NCBI GenBank assembly: GCA_947561395.2
Contig: OX387182.1
Location: 2,180,001-2,244,000 of the forward strand
Length of the DNA stretch: 64,000 bases
Direction of reading: 5' to 3'
From: Buxus sempervirens
Lineage: Eukaryota > Streptophyta > Magnoliopsida > Buxales > Buxaceae
The translations under genes and the position numbers were made by a program. Numbering within the stretch: the first letter of the stretch is position 1; every line of letters starts with the position of its first letter. Below, piece after piece: positions 1-10,251 of this stretch. The notes beneath the pieces are model-generated. The model ran no database searches, was not told the DNA's origin, and saw nothing but the letters and a program-made list of their open reading frames with translations.

Positions 1-1145
1 TGGTCTAAACCCGCGAAGTTGAAAGTTTTTTCATATATGTATTTGAAATTATTCAGATCCGATTATTAATATCCAAATTTCATCTAATGGGTATGTTATT
101 GGTCTATACTCGAATTGAATTCAGGTAAAAATCAAAACCCCTTGACGGTTATGAATTTAGGGCTGTCAATGGGTCGGATAAAGATCTGAATCCGATCCGA
201 ATTTGACCCGATTATCTGAATATGGATCTTAGATTTAGATCCGATTGTCCGTATCCGATTATATTCGAATTCGAATATGGTATTGCAGATATTCAACCCG
301 ATAAAGATCCGATCGTTTATTTTGTATATATGTTATGTTTTTTTATGCTTTTAAGTCTTTTTATATATTAGTATAGAAGGAATGAAGGTTTCATATAATA
401 TTTATTGATTTAAGGTCATAATATAAGACAAATTTGAATTAATACATCCTTATTTGATCCACTAACTTAAGGTTTATAATATCTTAATTTTTTTCTATAT
501 ATAATGTAATCGGATTTGAATATCGGATAATTGGTTGGATTCGAATTATGATCGAATTTAGTATTAGATGTGAAAGATCCGTCGAATAATCAGTTCGAAC
601 TCGGATATCGGATTTTCTTATCGGATCGCATTCGGATCTTAGCAGATCCGTACCGTATTCGACCCATTTACAGCTCTAGTTATGATTGATAAATGCAATC
701 TACTTTTTTTCAAAACTAGGGGTTGCTCGCTCTACATGTAGAAAACGTGGGGCCCACTTAGATAAACAACTTAAGATAGTTACAGCATGATTAGATTTGA
801 TGTAAGAAAAGTAACAGTGATATAGTGACAGATTGCTTTTTTTAGTAATGCTCGTTGAGTTCCAAAAAAAATGTTCGAAAAAAAGAAGAAGAAGCCGGAA
901 TCTGAGAAATATTCTTTCATCTTCTCTTTATTAAAAGTATAAATAAACTAAAATAACTTGATAAGAAAAAAAAATAAAACAAAAGCCGTGTTAATCATGG
1001 CCGGCATAAGAGGCTTTAGGTTAACCTTAATCGTGGTCCAAAGCCATCCGGACTAACGGGAGCCATGTGCAAAGCACTGTTTACCAGCTGCAATGTGAAC
1101 TGCAGGCCCGCCCATGGGCAACGATCAAAGCAGCGTTTGTGTTAA
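1..1145. repeat. Segmental duplication, copy 1 (upstream region of an arabinogalactan-peptide gene)
   Basis: This stretch matches 6317-7290 in direct orientation, starting at the first base of the window. Shared blocks include the opening TGGTCTAAACCCGCGAAG, the run around GCCGTGTTAATC, and GCAGGCCCGCCCA near the end. Similarity stops at about 1145, just after GCAGCGTTT. In the other copy the arabinogalactan-peptide gene follows about 220 bp later; here no such gene follows. Each copy was later interrupted by a different transposon (158-678 here, 6835-7184 there). The left end of the duplication lies outside the window. Confidence 0.85.
158..678. mobile_element. Non-autonomous hAT-like element
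   Basis: The ends are imperfect inverted repeats: TAGGGCTGTCAATGGGTC at the left and the complement of TAGAGCTGTAAATGGGTC at the right. The interior is rich in GGATC/GATCC and TCGAAT words and has no coding capacity. The flanks carry an imperfect 8-bp duplication (GTTATGAA on the left, GTTATGAT on the right). The duplicate locus at 6466-6485 reads straight through with a single CCTATGAT, an empty site. The TAGGGCTG end and 8-bp duplication fit hAT; the element at 37939-38646 has nearly the same ends. Confidence 0.75.
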
Positions 1146-2185
1146 ACTACTAATACTTGTGGAATTATCTATATATCTTCCCTTAATTTGATTCGTTTTT
1201 GAAGAAACTTTTGAAAATATTAATTAATTGGCATTCAAATAGATGTTGGTGGTAGATTTTTGTACACATATTATAAGTTAAAATCTGTATATCTGTTTTT
1301 ATGGTAAAATTATACTTCAATCATCATATGTATTGAAGTTAGAATTGCACCCATCAGATTTAATCAGTTTAGGAGAGGGTTTGGAAAAGATCAGACTCTT
1401 ACATGGATAGGTTTAGATTTATCAATCAACATGCCATGTTGCCATCTGGCTCATCTCCCACACTCTGCCATGTTAATTTTGCACATGTGGGCCTTGCCAA
1501 TTAATCATGTCCCACACCTATGATCTCACAGCTAAATTTCATTGACATGTCTTTAGACAAATTGTGGCTGAGAATAAAATATATTTCTCCATGAGATTAA
1601 TGGTCATACTCAAATTTAAATGAAATTTTTTTTAAGAAAAATTGTACTATCTTATAAAGTAAATTGCATAGACCTCACTTTGGAGTAAAATTTGTTGTTT
1701 GAAAGTTTAAGGGGTTTTCTAAATTAAACTTATCATAAGCAAATTGATTGATTTTTGTACTTCTAAGTTTAATCTTGAAGTATTCTATATATCTTTGGAA
1801 GATATCTAGTAAGGGTAAAATTTTTGAAGATTTCTTTGTGAGATTGATCCATGGTGGACACGTTCGCAGGCAAAAGCTCTGACAACCAAACTAGGCACTG
1901 AACCATTTTATATTAAGAAGGCAAATGAAAGCAAATAGAGGCACATAACACACACATTAGTAGTTCACTTAATTAGGGAAAAAACGAAGAATATCCATAA
2001 TAAAACAATCCCCAATGACTAAGTAGAGGAACCATTACGAATGCAACAAGGACCATATGATAAGAAATTCATTATCCCATTTGGATTCTTAGACTTTTCA
2101 TGGAAGTGCGCCTACCCATTCAAGACCTTCTTGTTTCTTAAGCTTGTTAACCATCTTGGAGCCACCTGTGTAGAGTCTCCGTGGA
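687..2185. other. Intergenic DNA, no gene seen
   Basis: Up to 1145 this is the rest of duplication copy 1. From 1145 to about 2185 it is AT-rich and I recognise no gene or repeat family. The region from 2186 belongs to the possible last exon of the NLR gene on the reverse strand. Confidence 0.5.
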
Positions 2186-2362
2186 TCATGGTGGAAGCAT
2201 GTCCTCCCATCTCTCTTGCACAAACCCCCAAAACTTCTTCATCAGAAGCATAAACTCCTTCAGCTTCTCCAACACAAATTCCTTTGTAGCTTCAATGTCC
2301 ATCTCTAACAGATGGGGAAGCTCCTTCAACTTCTCCAACACAGCTTTCTTTACAACCTGTCT
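2186..2362 (-). CDS. Possible C-terminal second exon of the NLR gene
   Basis: Read on the reverse strand from 2362, this gives 58 codons and a stop. It is strongly helical and contains a repeated word, VLEKLKEL then VLEKLKEF, with hydrophobic residues in heptad-like spacing. A canonical acceptor precedes it (pyrimidine-rich tract ending TTTACAG). A strong donor, GTGAGT (positions 2656-2651), lies inside the NLR reading frame after codon 890. Joining 5326-2657 to 2362-2186 keeps the frame and gives about 948 aa with a helical tail instead of the 926-aa unspliced product. This is inference from splice signals and frame only; it could instead be a decayed separate gene. Confidence 0.45.
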   Translation of the reverse strand, partial: RQVVKKAVLEKLKELPHLLEMDIEATKEFVLEKLKEFMLLMKKFWGFVQERWEDMLPP

Positions 2363-2545
2363 CTGTAAATCGAAAGGAAAATAGATATTTCAAGGAGATT
2401 TTTGCAATTGTCAAAAACCAGAAGGGAGGTAAGTATAATTTTCTCTAAGTTATTTTCAGAAAAGTAAACCTTGTGATATCCTATATATAATTTCTTTATT
2501 TATTTATCTATTTATTTTTTATATGATTCCATTGAGAAAAAAACA

Positions 2546-5326
2546 TTAGTTGGTAATAAATATATAAAAGAGGGAAGTGAGAAAAGTAAGGATACCATGA
2601 CTACTCGATGTGCCATTGATTCCATCAACGTTGATGATATCAATGTCTACACTCACATTGTCCTCCCCACCATCACCACTACTACTGCTATGATGATTGC
2701 TAGCTGGTTGTTGCCACCAACTTCTGATTTCTTCTGGCACATCACGAAATTGCACTTCCTTGAGGGTAGAGATGTGCTTTACTGAATCAGAAATTAATTT
2801 GAATCTTCTACAGCCTTCCACTACCAAAATCCCAAGGTTGGGCATGGATCCTTCTTCCACTATCCACTCCTCCAAATTTTCTAGCCCTTTAATTTCCAAA
2901 TGATGGAGATTAACAAAGCCACCTCTAGAGCAAGTCATCATCCTTCCTGAATAAGCACCTGAGTGTAGTAAAAGTTTCCTCAACTTTGGTAGCTTCTCCA
3001 AGATAGCCATGGGGTCAACACTTTCTTTTATATTGGACTGCGAGAGATATAAAAAAGCAAGATTTGGTGGGAAGTCTTCCTTGCTAGGTAGTTTTTCTAG
3101 TGGTCCCTGCAATTCCAATTTGGTGAGGTAAATGTGGTGTGAAAAGGAAACCAATGGCAAAGGTGATCTTCTTGAATCATCATCCAATCTTAGTAATCGG
3201 AGTCTATGAAAGTTGGTAAGCGAATCGGATAACACCTTTGAATATCTTCTTAATTCCCCTTCTATCATGAATTGCCTCATATATGTTAACTTTTCAAGAC
3301 CTCCATTCATCCATCCGCCTGGGTTGGTGTCTAGTGTCTGAAGATATCTTAAATGATCAATTCCCTTTGAGGTAGAAGCATTTCTATTCCGATAACACTC
3401 ACAAGGATATTTTGAATAAACTGATCGACAAAGAAGATGCCTTAACTGGAGTAGATTTTGTAACATGTTGAGTGTCACCGTAGCATTCGTTCCAATTAAA
3501 TCTAGAGTTTGTAAATTGATAAGGTTTCCAATAGATTCTGGGAGCATACATAACCCAGTGTTCCGTAATCCCAAATACTTCAGATGGATTAGTTTTCCAA
3601 TATCCTTGGGCAATAGTGTTATAGAGACATTAGATAGATCCAACACCCTAAGGAGTTTAACACCGCCATAGAGAGACCACCATATTTTCTCTTCAAGGCC
3701 TCCACGAAAGCATAACAACAAAGATCGGATGCTCTCTACAGTGTTCCGTAGATTAGTGCCATGCGTACCTTTTCCAAGATGAACTGTAAGTCGTCGGGGT
3801 CTAATTGATTCTATGGAACGATGACTCTCACAAATTTCAAGAAATCTATCTTGTTTTGCTTCCGAAATGGCTAAATCTCGCAACAGATCATGTATACGGC
3901 AGGCTTTAACACTTCCATCATAATGCCTTTTTGCTATTTGCACCATGCTCCTTTGGATAAGTTCCTCCAAGTAGTCCTCAGCAACATCCTCCATTGTTTC
4001 ATTTCCTCTTTCTTGTATAAAGCCTTCTGCGGTCCATAACAAGATCAACTTACCAGCTTCAATCTCCACATCTTCTGGGAACATGCCAAAGTAGAGGAAA
4101 CATGATTTCAAGTAAAAGGGTAAATCATTATAACTCAAAGCCAATACCTGTAAGCATCGGTTTGAACCTTCAGTTAGGTGCCAATCAGCATTCTCAACTA
4201 CTTTCTGCCAAACAGAATGTGTTTTCTGTTTGGTGGATAAGAGGCCTCCCAATACAACAATAGCCAATGGTAGTCCACCCGCCTTGGCAACAATTTGCTC
4301 CCCCAATTTCTCCAACTCTATTGGGCAATTACTGCTTGGGAATGCCTTCTTGCAAAAGAGCTTCCAACTCTCATCTTTGTCAAGAAGACGTAGATCATGT
4401 GGGCTGCTTGATGGGTCTGCATACAAGGCCACTTCTGTATTACGTGTGGTGAGCATGATCCGACTACCATTTCTGTCATCTGGGAAGGCCTTCTCAAGTA
4501 GATCCCAAGCTTCATTAGCCCATATATCATCAACAACAACTAGATATCTCCTCCCACTAAGCTTCTCGAACAGTTCTTCATCTATCTCCTTTTCTTGCTC
4601 TCTCGTTATGGGCACCATCATCTGCTTTGCCACACTTTCCAAAAGATCCTTTACGTTATATTCTTGAGAGACATAAACCCAAGCATTAGATTCAAACCCA
4701 TCCTTAACATCTCTTCTGTTGTATACCTTTTTGGCAAGGGTGGTCTTCCCTAGACCCCCCATCCCCACTATTGAAACAACCGCACGTCTTGGGGATTCTC
4801 CTGCTAACAAAGCCTTTGCTAATTTCTCCACATCTTCCTCAAAACCTACCACATCAACTTCCTCGACAATGGGAGCTCTCTTTTGCCTTGGAGCCACATC
4901 TGTACTTGAAGATTCACCAGGTTGTATATACTCAAGGCCATACCTGGTTCTGTTAGTCGAAATTTCATCCAATCTTGTTTTGATGTCTATCAACTGCACC
5001 CCAAATGTGTGGATTGCTTTGAGTTTTGAAGAGGTTGAGACCAATCTCAAAGCAAGGTTTCGCTGTAGATGTCGCTCTAACTTGAAAACATATGTGTCAA
5101 TGATGTCTTCCACGTCGTAGGCGACGTCTCTAATTTGGTTCACCCATACATTCACCCTCTCATACTTGTGTCGCTTATGATCGGCGTCTTTCAAGAATGA
5201 ACGCATCCATTCAAGCTGGTCACGAATCGATCTGATCTGGTTGTCTACTCCAAGGAGGAGGTTTGCTTCCTGTGTTAGCAATGTGTTCACATGGCTTAGC
5301 AAAAACGTGACCACACTCTCGGCCAT
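2546..5326 (-). CDS. CC-NBS-LRR disease resistance protein (NLR), RPP13/RPP8-like
   Basis: A 926-aa intracellular immune receptor of the CNL class; such proteins detect pathogen effectors or effector-modified host proteins and trigger defence through ADP/ATP exchange in the NB-ARC domain. Visible in order: Rx-type coiled coil (about 1-130) with the EDVID-like VEDIID near 72-77; P-loop GMGGLGKTT near 188-196; kinase-2 YLVVVDDIW near 261-269; RNBS-B GSRIMLTTR; GLPLA near 351-355; RNBS-D CFLYFGMFPED; RIHDLLRDLA near 477-486, where IHD replaces the usual MHD, as in RPP8-like proteins. Leucine-rich repeats fill about 540-880. All motifs are intact and the open frame is uninterrupted, so it looks functional. 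The start MAESVVTFLL is typical of the family. The C-terminus is uncertain because of a possible intron (see 2186-2362). Upstream DNA at 5580-5860 is repetitive. Confidence 0.93.
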   Translation of the reverse strand: MAESVVTFLLSHVNTLLTQEANLLLGVDNQIRSIRDQLEWMRSFLKDADHKRHKYERVNVWVNQIRDVAYDVEDIIDTYVFKLERHLQRNLALRLVSTSSKLKAIHTFGVQLIDIKTRLDEISTNRTRYGLEYIQPGESSSTDVAPRQKRAPIVEEVDVVGFEEDVEKLAKALLAGESPRRAVVSIVGMGGLGKTTLAKKVYNRRDVKDGFESNAWVYVSQEYNVKDLLESVAKQMMVPITREQEKEIDEELFEKLSGRRYLVVVDDIWANEAWDLLEKAFPDDRNGSRIMLTTRNTEVALYADPSSSPHDLRLLDKDESWKLFCKKAFPSSNCPIELEKLGEQIVAKAGGLPLAIVVLGGLLSTKQKTHSVWQKVVENADWHLTEGSNRCLQVLALSYNDLPFYLKSCFLYFGMFPEDVEIEAGKLILLWTAEGFIQERGNETMEDVAEDYLEELIQRSMVQIAKRHYDGSVKACRIHDLLRDLAISEAKQDRFLEICESHRSIESIRPRRLTVHLGKGTHGTNLRNTVESIRSLLLCFRGGLEEKIWWSLYGGVKLLRVLDLSNVSITLLPKDIGKLIHLKYLGLRNTGLCMLPESIGNLINLQTLDLIGTNATVTLNMLQNLLQLRHLLCRSVYSKYPCECYRNRNASTSKGIDHLRYLQTLDTNPGGWMNGGLEKLTYMRQFMIEGELRRYSKVLSDSLTNFHRLRLLRLDDDSRRSPLPLVSFSHHIYLTKLELQGPLEKLPSKEDFPPNLAFLYLSQSNIKESVDPMAILEKLPKLRKLLLHSGAYSGRMMTCSRGGFVNLHHLEIKGLENLEEWIVEEGSMPNLGILVVEGCRRFKLISDSVKHISTLKEVQFRDVPEEIRSWWQQPASNHHSSSSGDGGEDNVSVDIDIINVDGINGTSSSHGILTFLTSLFYIFITN

Positions 5327-6316
5327 TTTCCTCCTGTTATTTCATCTCTCCGCTCCCTTCTTCAGCGATTTAGAATCAGTAGAAGGATAATAAGCAATAG
5401 CCGGAGATGGTAATTGTCTTCATAATAACATGAAAGTTTAGATAACCCACTAGCTCACATGTAAAACTTTTGTTTCCTTCTTGCTTCCTTCCCTTTTTTT
5501 TATCTAGAGATCCACCATTTTCTTATAGTAATGCTTTGACAGATTTTCACTTTGTCCAAAAAATATATATATATATAAATAAAGACTTGTATTGAATCCA
5601 GAGTTGAGAATCTTGAGATCCACCCCTTTCTTATAGTTAATAGGACTTGCATTGTATCCACACTATCCAGAGTTGAGAATCTTGAGAGCCACCCACCCAC
5701 ATGCCTCCTACATTTTTTTTTTCTTTTGGTAGAACACATGCCTCCTACTTGCTCTTATTATTGTGAGTTGAGAATCTTGAGAGCCACCCACCCACATGCC
5801 TCCTACCTTTTTTTTTTCTTGTGGTAGAACACATGCCTCCTACTTGCTCTTATTATTTCTATCCACTCCTCTTGTCTGCTACTTTGAAATTCTAACTTGT
5901 GGAATATAAAAGATCCATGCCTTGGTCTAGTTATAAATAGTTCAAAAAGAAAGCTTAACCATATCCAAGTCTTTTATTCCGATAATTCCTCTTATTCTAA
6001 TCGCTGATTCAGCAAGTTTTGGGAACCTCCATGGATGTTTCTCAATTCTTCAGCCACTAGCAGATGAGTTGATTGTTGATTGGGAACCCTCTAGTGCATG
6101 TGGGCGTGGATCAGGATAGATTGACCCGGTTCTCTTACCTACTACCAAAACCCAAGCTCTAACCATAAAAAGGAAGATGAGAAGCAAGCCTGACTTGCCT
6201 AGATTTTAAAATTTTTTCATTTTTATATTTTACTAAAAATGTTTTTGAAATATTTATAATTTTTCTAATGTGCCTAGCTGAAGCTTGACCCCTAATTATT
6301 CCAAACTTTCTGAATC
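5327..6316. repeat. NLR upstream region with local tandem repeat
   Basis: The reverse-strand NLR promoter should lie here. A roughly 100-bp unit starting GAGTTGAGAATCTTGAGAGC occurs at about 5663-5760 and again at 5765-5862, with a partial third copy starting near 5600. The unit also carries the word ACACATGCCTCCTAC. No gene is seen in the remainder (5863-6316). Confidence 0.6.
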
Positions 6317-7290
6317 TGGTCTAAACCCGCGAAGTTGAAAATTTTTTCATATTTGTATTTGAAATTATTCAGATCCGAGCATTAATATCCAAATTTCATC
6401 TAATGGGTATGTTTTTGGACTATACTCGGATTGAATTCGGGTAAAAATCAAAACCCCTTGACACCTATGATGGATAAATGCAATTTACTTTTTTACAAAA
6501 TTAGGGGTTGCACCTACTACGCGTTAAAAACGTGAGGCCCACTTTAATAAACAACCCAAGGTATACAACACATTTAGATTTGATGTAGGAAAAATAGTAG
6601 TGGTATCGTGAAATATTGTTATTTTTAGCAAGGGTAACGTTTAAAAAAACAAAGACTGTCAGAATCTGAAAAATATTCATTCATCTTTTCTTTATTAACC
6701 GTCTAAATAAACTAAAATAAGTTGATAAGAAAAAAGAAGATGAGAAAGGGAGAGAATGATAAAAAGCCGTGTTAATCGTGGCCGGCGGAAGAAGCCTTAG
6801 GTTAACCTTAATCGTGGCCCGAAAGCATCCGGACCAAGGTTTACAGTTTCGGTTTCTATGCCCCCAGCGATGCGTTTCGCTGGGGGAAATCGTCAATTTG
6901 CATTGTTGGCGAAATAGACCGAAATTTCGAGCGAAACGGTCGGCGTGCCGACCGAAACGGACCGAAATGGATGAAACGGGCGAAAAATGTAAAATTTTAA
7001 TTTTTTTTAGCGAAACGGGCGGCGTGCCGTCGAAATTTCGCCGAAATCCAAAAAAACATAATTTTTTATTTTTTTTACCTATTAAAATTTTCCGGCGTTT
7101 CGTCAGCACGCCGCCGGTGTGTCGCTGAAATGCCGTTCGGTGCCCTAGGCGGCACGCCCAATGGCACCGAAACTTAAAACCTTGATCGGACTAACGTGAG
7201 CCATGTACAAAACACCGTCTACGAACTCCAATGTGAATTGCAGGCCCGCCCACTGGCCACTGGCAACAATCAAAGCAGCGTTTTTATTCA
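6317..7290. repeat. Segmental duplication, copy 2
   Basis: Direct repeat of 1-1145. This copy lacks the 158-678 insertion but carries its own insertion at 6835-7184. It leads into the promoter of the arabinogalactan-peptide gene at 7509, so it is probably the parental arrangement; copy 1 is the promoter half without the gene. Confidence 0.85.
6835..7184. mobile_element. Short TIR element (hAT-like MITE), 350 bp
   Basis: The left end is CAAGGTTTACAGTTTCGG; the right end is the complement of CAAGGTTTTAAGTTTCGG. Flanks are ATCCGGAC and ATCGGAC, an 8-bp duplication with one base lost. At the matching place in duplication copy 1 (near 1045-1052) the sequence runs CATCCGGACTAACG without the insert, which confirms both ends. 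The interior is full of GAAACGG/CCGTTTC words in both orientations, so both strands stay open by chance and no protein is called. Confidence 0.8.
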
Positions 7291-7508
7291 GCCAGCTGTC
7301 TCCAAAATATAGCCGTTCTGCTCTTTGCTAGCTGTCCAGTTCACGTGGGGCCCACCGCCGCAGAAAAACCACTAGACGCAGAAACCTAAGCTGTTTGAAA
7401 TTCTCATACGCTCCGCCTCTCTGATACTATTTGTACAAGGAAAGCGTAAAGCTTAGCATTCCCAACCCCCTCTCTCTCTCTCTCTCTCGTTCCGGAACTG
7501 AAACGGCA

Positions 7509-7721
7509 ATGACGGTCGTTAGTATCTTCAAGGCGGCTTACGTGCTTGCTTTCATTGTCGTCGTCTTCTCTGTGGCTGCTAGTGTCTCGGCGCAGGACAA
7601 CGGGACGGCTGCTTCGCCGGCGCCGTCGATGGACACAGGGTCCGCGTTCTCTCTACCGATCTCTGGCGCCATTGCTGGTGCTTCTCTGCTGTTTTCGTTG
7701 CTCGCTGTCTTGAAGCATTAG
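7509..7721 (+). CDS. GPI-anchored arabinogalactan peptide (copy 1)
   Basis: A 70-aa secreted proteoglycan precursor. Residues 1-28 form a signal peptide ending SVSA before Q. The short mature core DNGTAASPAPSMDTGSAF carries the Pro/Ala/Ser motif (SPAPS) expected for proline hydroxylation and arabinogalactan addition. The rest, PISGAIAGASLLFSLLAVLKH, is a hydrophobic tail of the kind removed on GPI attachment. The protein would act at the outer face of the plasma membrane or in the wall. ATG 7509 is chosen because no in-frame ATG lies upstream and the signal peptide starts right after it. Two paralogues lie at 36688 and 40864. A G-box-like CACGTG sits at about 7342, and a CT-rich tract (about 7471-7489) lies in the leader. 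Confidence 0.88.
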   Translation: MTVVSIFKAAYVLAFIVVVFSVAASVSAQDNGTAASPAPSMDTGSAFSLPISGAIAGASLLFSLLAVLKH

Positions 7722-8597
7722 ATTCTTCTACTAGGGGAAGTGTCGCGGAAGTAGCAGTTGCTCTGTGATTGAGATCTACTCCATATTATTTCATGATTTA
7801 TTTATTTTTTGCTTGGATTATTTTGTATTTCGATTGATTATTCGTGGAAATAGTGTACCAATGATGATGGAGGGTACCTTGGTTTGTATATTTGGATACT
7901 TGGATCAAATCATATAAATATTTATATTTCCTTCCTCATTCATACCACAGAATACATTAACAATTCTTTTGTTCTAGTCCCCTTCTATTCTCCTCATAGT
8001 TTTGCCCTCGTTGTAGTTCGATGATGAGGAACTCAAAATCGGAGGGATCTTTTGATTTAAGCTTTTATCTGATTTGCTTCAGATGCTTTAGAATCTTGAA
8101 AGCAAACCGTGATCTCATTCAATGAAAATACCAAAAAAAAAAAAAAAAAAGTATAATCTTCGTAAACGAAAGATTCCGGACTGTATCGTCGTCCACCTCG
8201 ATCTTAGTTTGGATTGTTCATCAGGTCCTTTGAGTTAAGGAAAAATGATGAAGAAATAGTGTGATTTGTGTTATTTCAATTTGGGAATTTTGATGGATCC
8301 CACTTGAAATCTGTAAATTACACGGAAAGCACAAGCTTGTTAGCTGTGTATACTATTAAGCAGAAATTCAAGTTTTTGGAGCTGGAATTCTGTATATTCG
8401 AATTTCGAATATTCATGATTTGGCAATTCATACGCCTCAGGGTTGAGGTACCAAGGACCCCGTGGTTTTCACGCTTGGAATTCATATTGAACCATGTTTG
8501 TCATTGCTTTCGAAAGGAGAAGCAATTTATTTGCAATGGATTTCTAGAAAGGGCTTTGTAGGAGTTACATAAGACTTTGCTTCCAAGGAAATTATTT
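7722..8597. other. 3' flank of arabinogalactan-peptide gene, no further gene seen
   Basis: The first few hundred bases are probably the 3' UTR and flank. An A-run of about 18 bases occurs near 8133-8150. An open frame at 8268-8561 has no family features and AT-rich composition, so it is not called. Confidence 0.4.
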
Positions 8598-9366
8598 TCG
8601 GGAAAATTTCAAATACGACTGTCTTTTACAAAATTAATACAAAAAAGAACGTTGAAAAGTCTTTCCTACCGAAGCAACCAATTTTTGAAAAAAATTTACA
8701 AAGTGGTCCAAATACACTGTAGCATATTGTGAACACCCCATTTTGCCCTTCCCTCTTCGTTCGAAAACACTCTATCGTTATCAAAGAAAGATTAAGCACC
8801 AAACCAAACGACGAACGATGAAGGCTTCCTTGAGCGACGGCAACCCATCATCCCGGCGTGAGTATCGACTATTGGCGCTTGCGATTGAGAAGGTTTGAAA
8901 GGCATTGTAACCCCTCTCATCTCTACCATCTCACGGATTCTTGAGTGATCGTTTGGCCCTTGCTTTTGTCCAGCGAAGAAGAAAACGGCTGTGGAGGATT
9001 TCGATCTGGAGGTTAGTTGTAGGACATTTATTTCATGGAGGTTGTGGAGGAATCACTTGAAGGTATGAACCGATTTTCCTTAATCATAATCCTTTTTTAA
9101 ACGTTTTTCCCCTAATCCGCGAGTGATCGATGTATTTGGTTTTCCTACACCATGTGCAAGTGACGAAGAACATTTGGCTTACATTCGTTTTAGTCTCTGA
9201 ATCGATGCCTAAGAAATGAGGGTTGCTCAATAGTTCGATTAATCGAAATATGAGCAAGCATCTCAATTTTCAATATATTATTTGTATTGCTCTTGTAATT
9301 TCAAAAATTTCAGTCCCTTGAATGGTTGAGTCAACACGCCTATTTTATCTATATTGTTATAAGAGA

Positions 9367-9904
9367 GGTGTTTTATTTTGTTGCATTTTCCATTATATTT
9401 ATTTCTTTGGAAATAACATTTCTTCAAAAAGGAAAAACACCCAAGGAAATTATGTTCTAGCATAAGAATTTGAACGCAATTTGATCAATGGAAAATATCT
9501 CTAGGTGTAAAATTCCAATACAAGTTATGCATTAAGAATTAAAGAAATGTAGGAAAAAAATTGTGAAGCTTAGAGTTTTAGGACATTACCAAAGATCTTG
9601 GGCACAGGGAAGATCATGAAATTGTAGTGAAATTTCCTAATTTCATGGATATTCATAAGCTACTACCTATGTCTTGATGAATTTTTGAGAATATTCTGTG
9701 TTTTGGCAATGTACATCATTGTCAAATATGAAGGACTAGAGTTCTTGAATTATTGCGTAGAAAAAAATTAGAAAAATTATTGTTTCTTCTCACTTTGTCA
9801 AACTTTTGCATTCCTCTTTTTCCTCATTGTCACTCTAGCAAAATAAGGTGTTTTTTGTTGTTGCATTTGCCATTATATTTATTACTCTGGAAATAACACA
9901 TTTC
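9367..9904. repeat. Two copies of a ~58-bp word inside the MULE remnant
   Basis: GGTGTTTTATTTTGTTGCAT (9367 onward) recurs in diverged form at about 9847. Both copies continue through CCATTATATTTATT and TGGAAATAACA. No function is apparent; it may be subterminal repetition of the transposon. Confidence 0.45.
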
Positions 9905-10217
9905 CAGAGTTTCATAGGTTATTCAATTTAAATGTATTGGTTTTTATTAACGTATTTCCTCTCTTTACTATTGGGTTTACATGTTCACCGCCTTATCGAA
10001 GTTGATTAAGGTGCGCATGATATAGGTTTATATGGGTAGATAATTGATAGCCTAAGTTATTATTTCGAGTAGTTTATATTAATCATGCATTTGTTCACCT
10101 TGTTAACATGTTGTGTGGAGTACAGTATGACTTAACCACCCCCAGAGAAGTCGTTGTTTTGCTACTTGCATATAGGGGAGAGATAGTTATAAAGAAAGAT
10201 AAGTCTGTATCATATCC

Positions 10218-10251
10218 GGGGGGGGGGGGGGGGGGGGAGGGGGGGGGGGGG
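10218..10251 (+). repeat. Long poly-G tract
   Basis: About 33 guanines in a row, broken by a single A. It lies directly before the MULE transposase-like frames. It could form G-quadruplexes, but runs this long are also error-prone in sequencing and assembly. Confidence 0.9.

Noticed and set aside
2041..2384. Forward-strand open frames
   Set aside because: They are antisense to the possible NLR last exon, which has better splice and composition support.
4230..5120. Forward-strand open frames of 133-145 aa
   Set aside because: Antisense shadows of the intact NLR coding sequence.
6681..7128. Two long overlapping open frames on opposite strands (142 and 119 aa)
   Set aside because: They lie in the palindromic MITE at 6835-7184 and come from GAAACGG/CCGTTTC repetition; no protein family features.
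7431..7508. Upstream extension of arabinogalactan peptide 1
   Set aside because: No ATG in that stretch (it begins with TTG), and it would bury the signal peptide.
10218..10251. Poly-G run as a regulatory G-quadruplex
   Set aside because: It lies in a decayed transposon, and homopolymers this long are easily altered by sequencing; listed only as a repeat.
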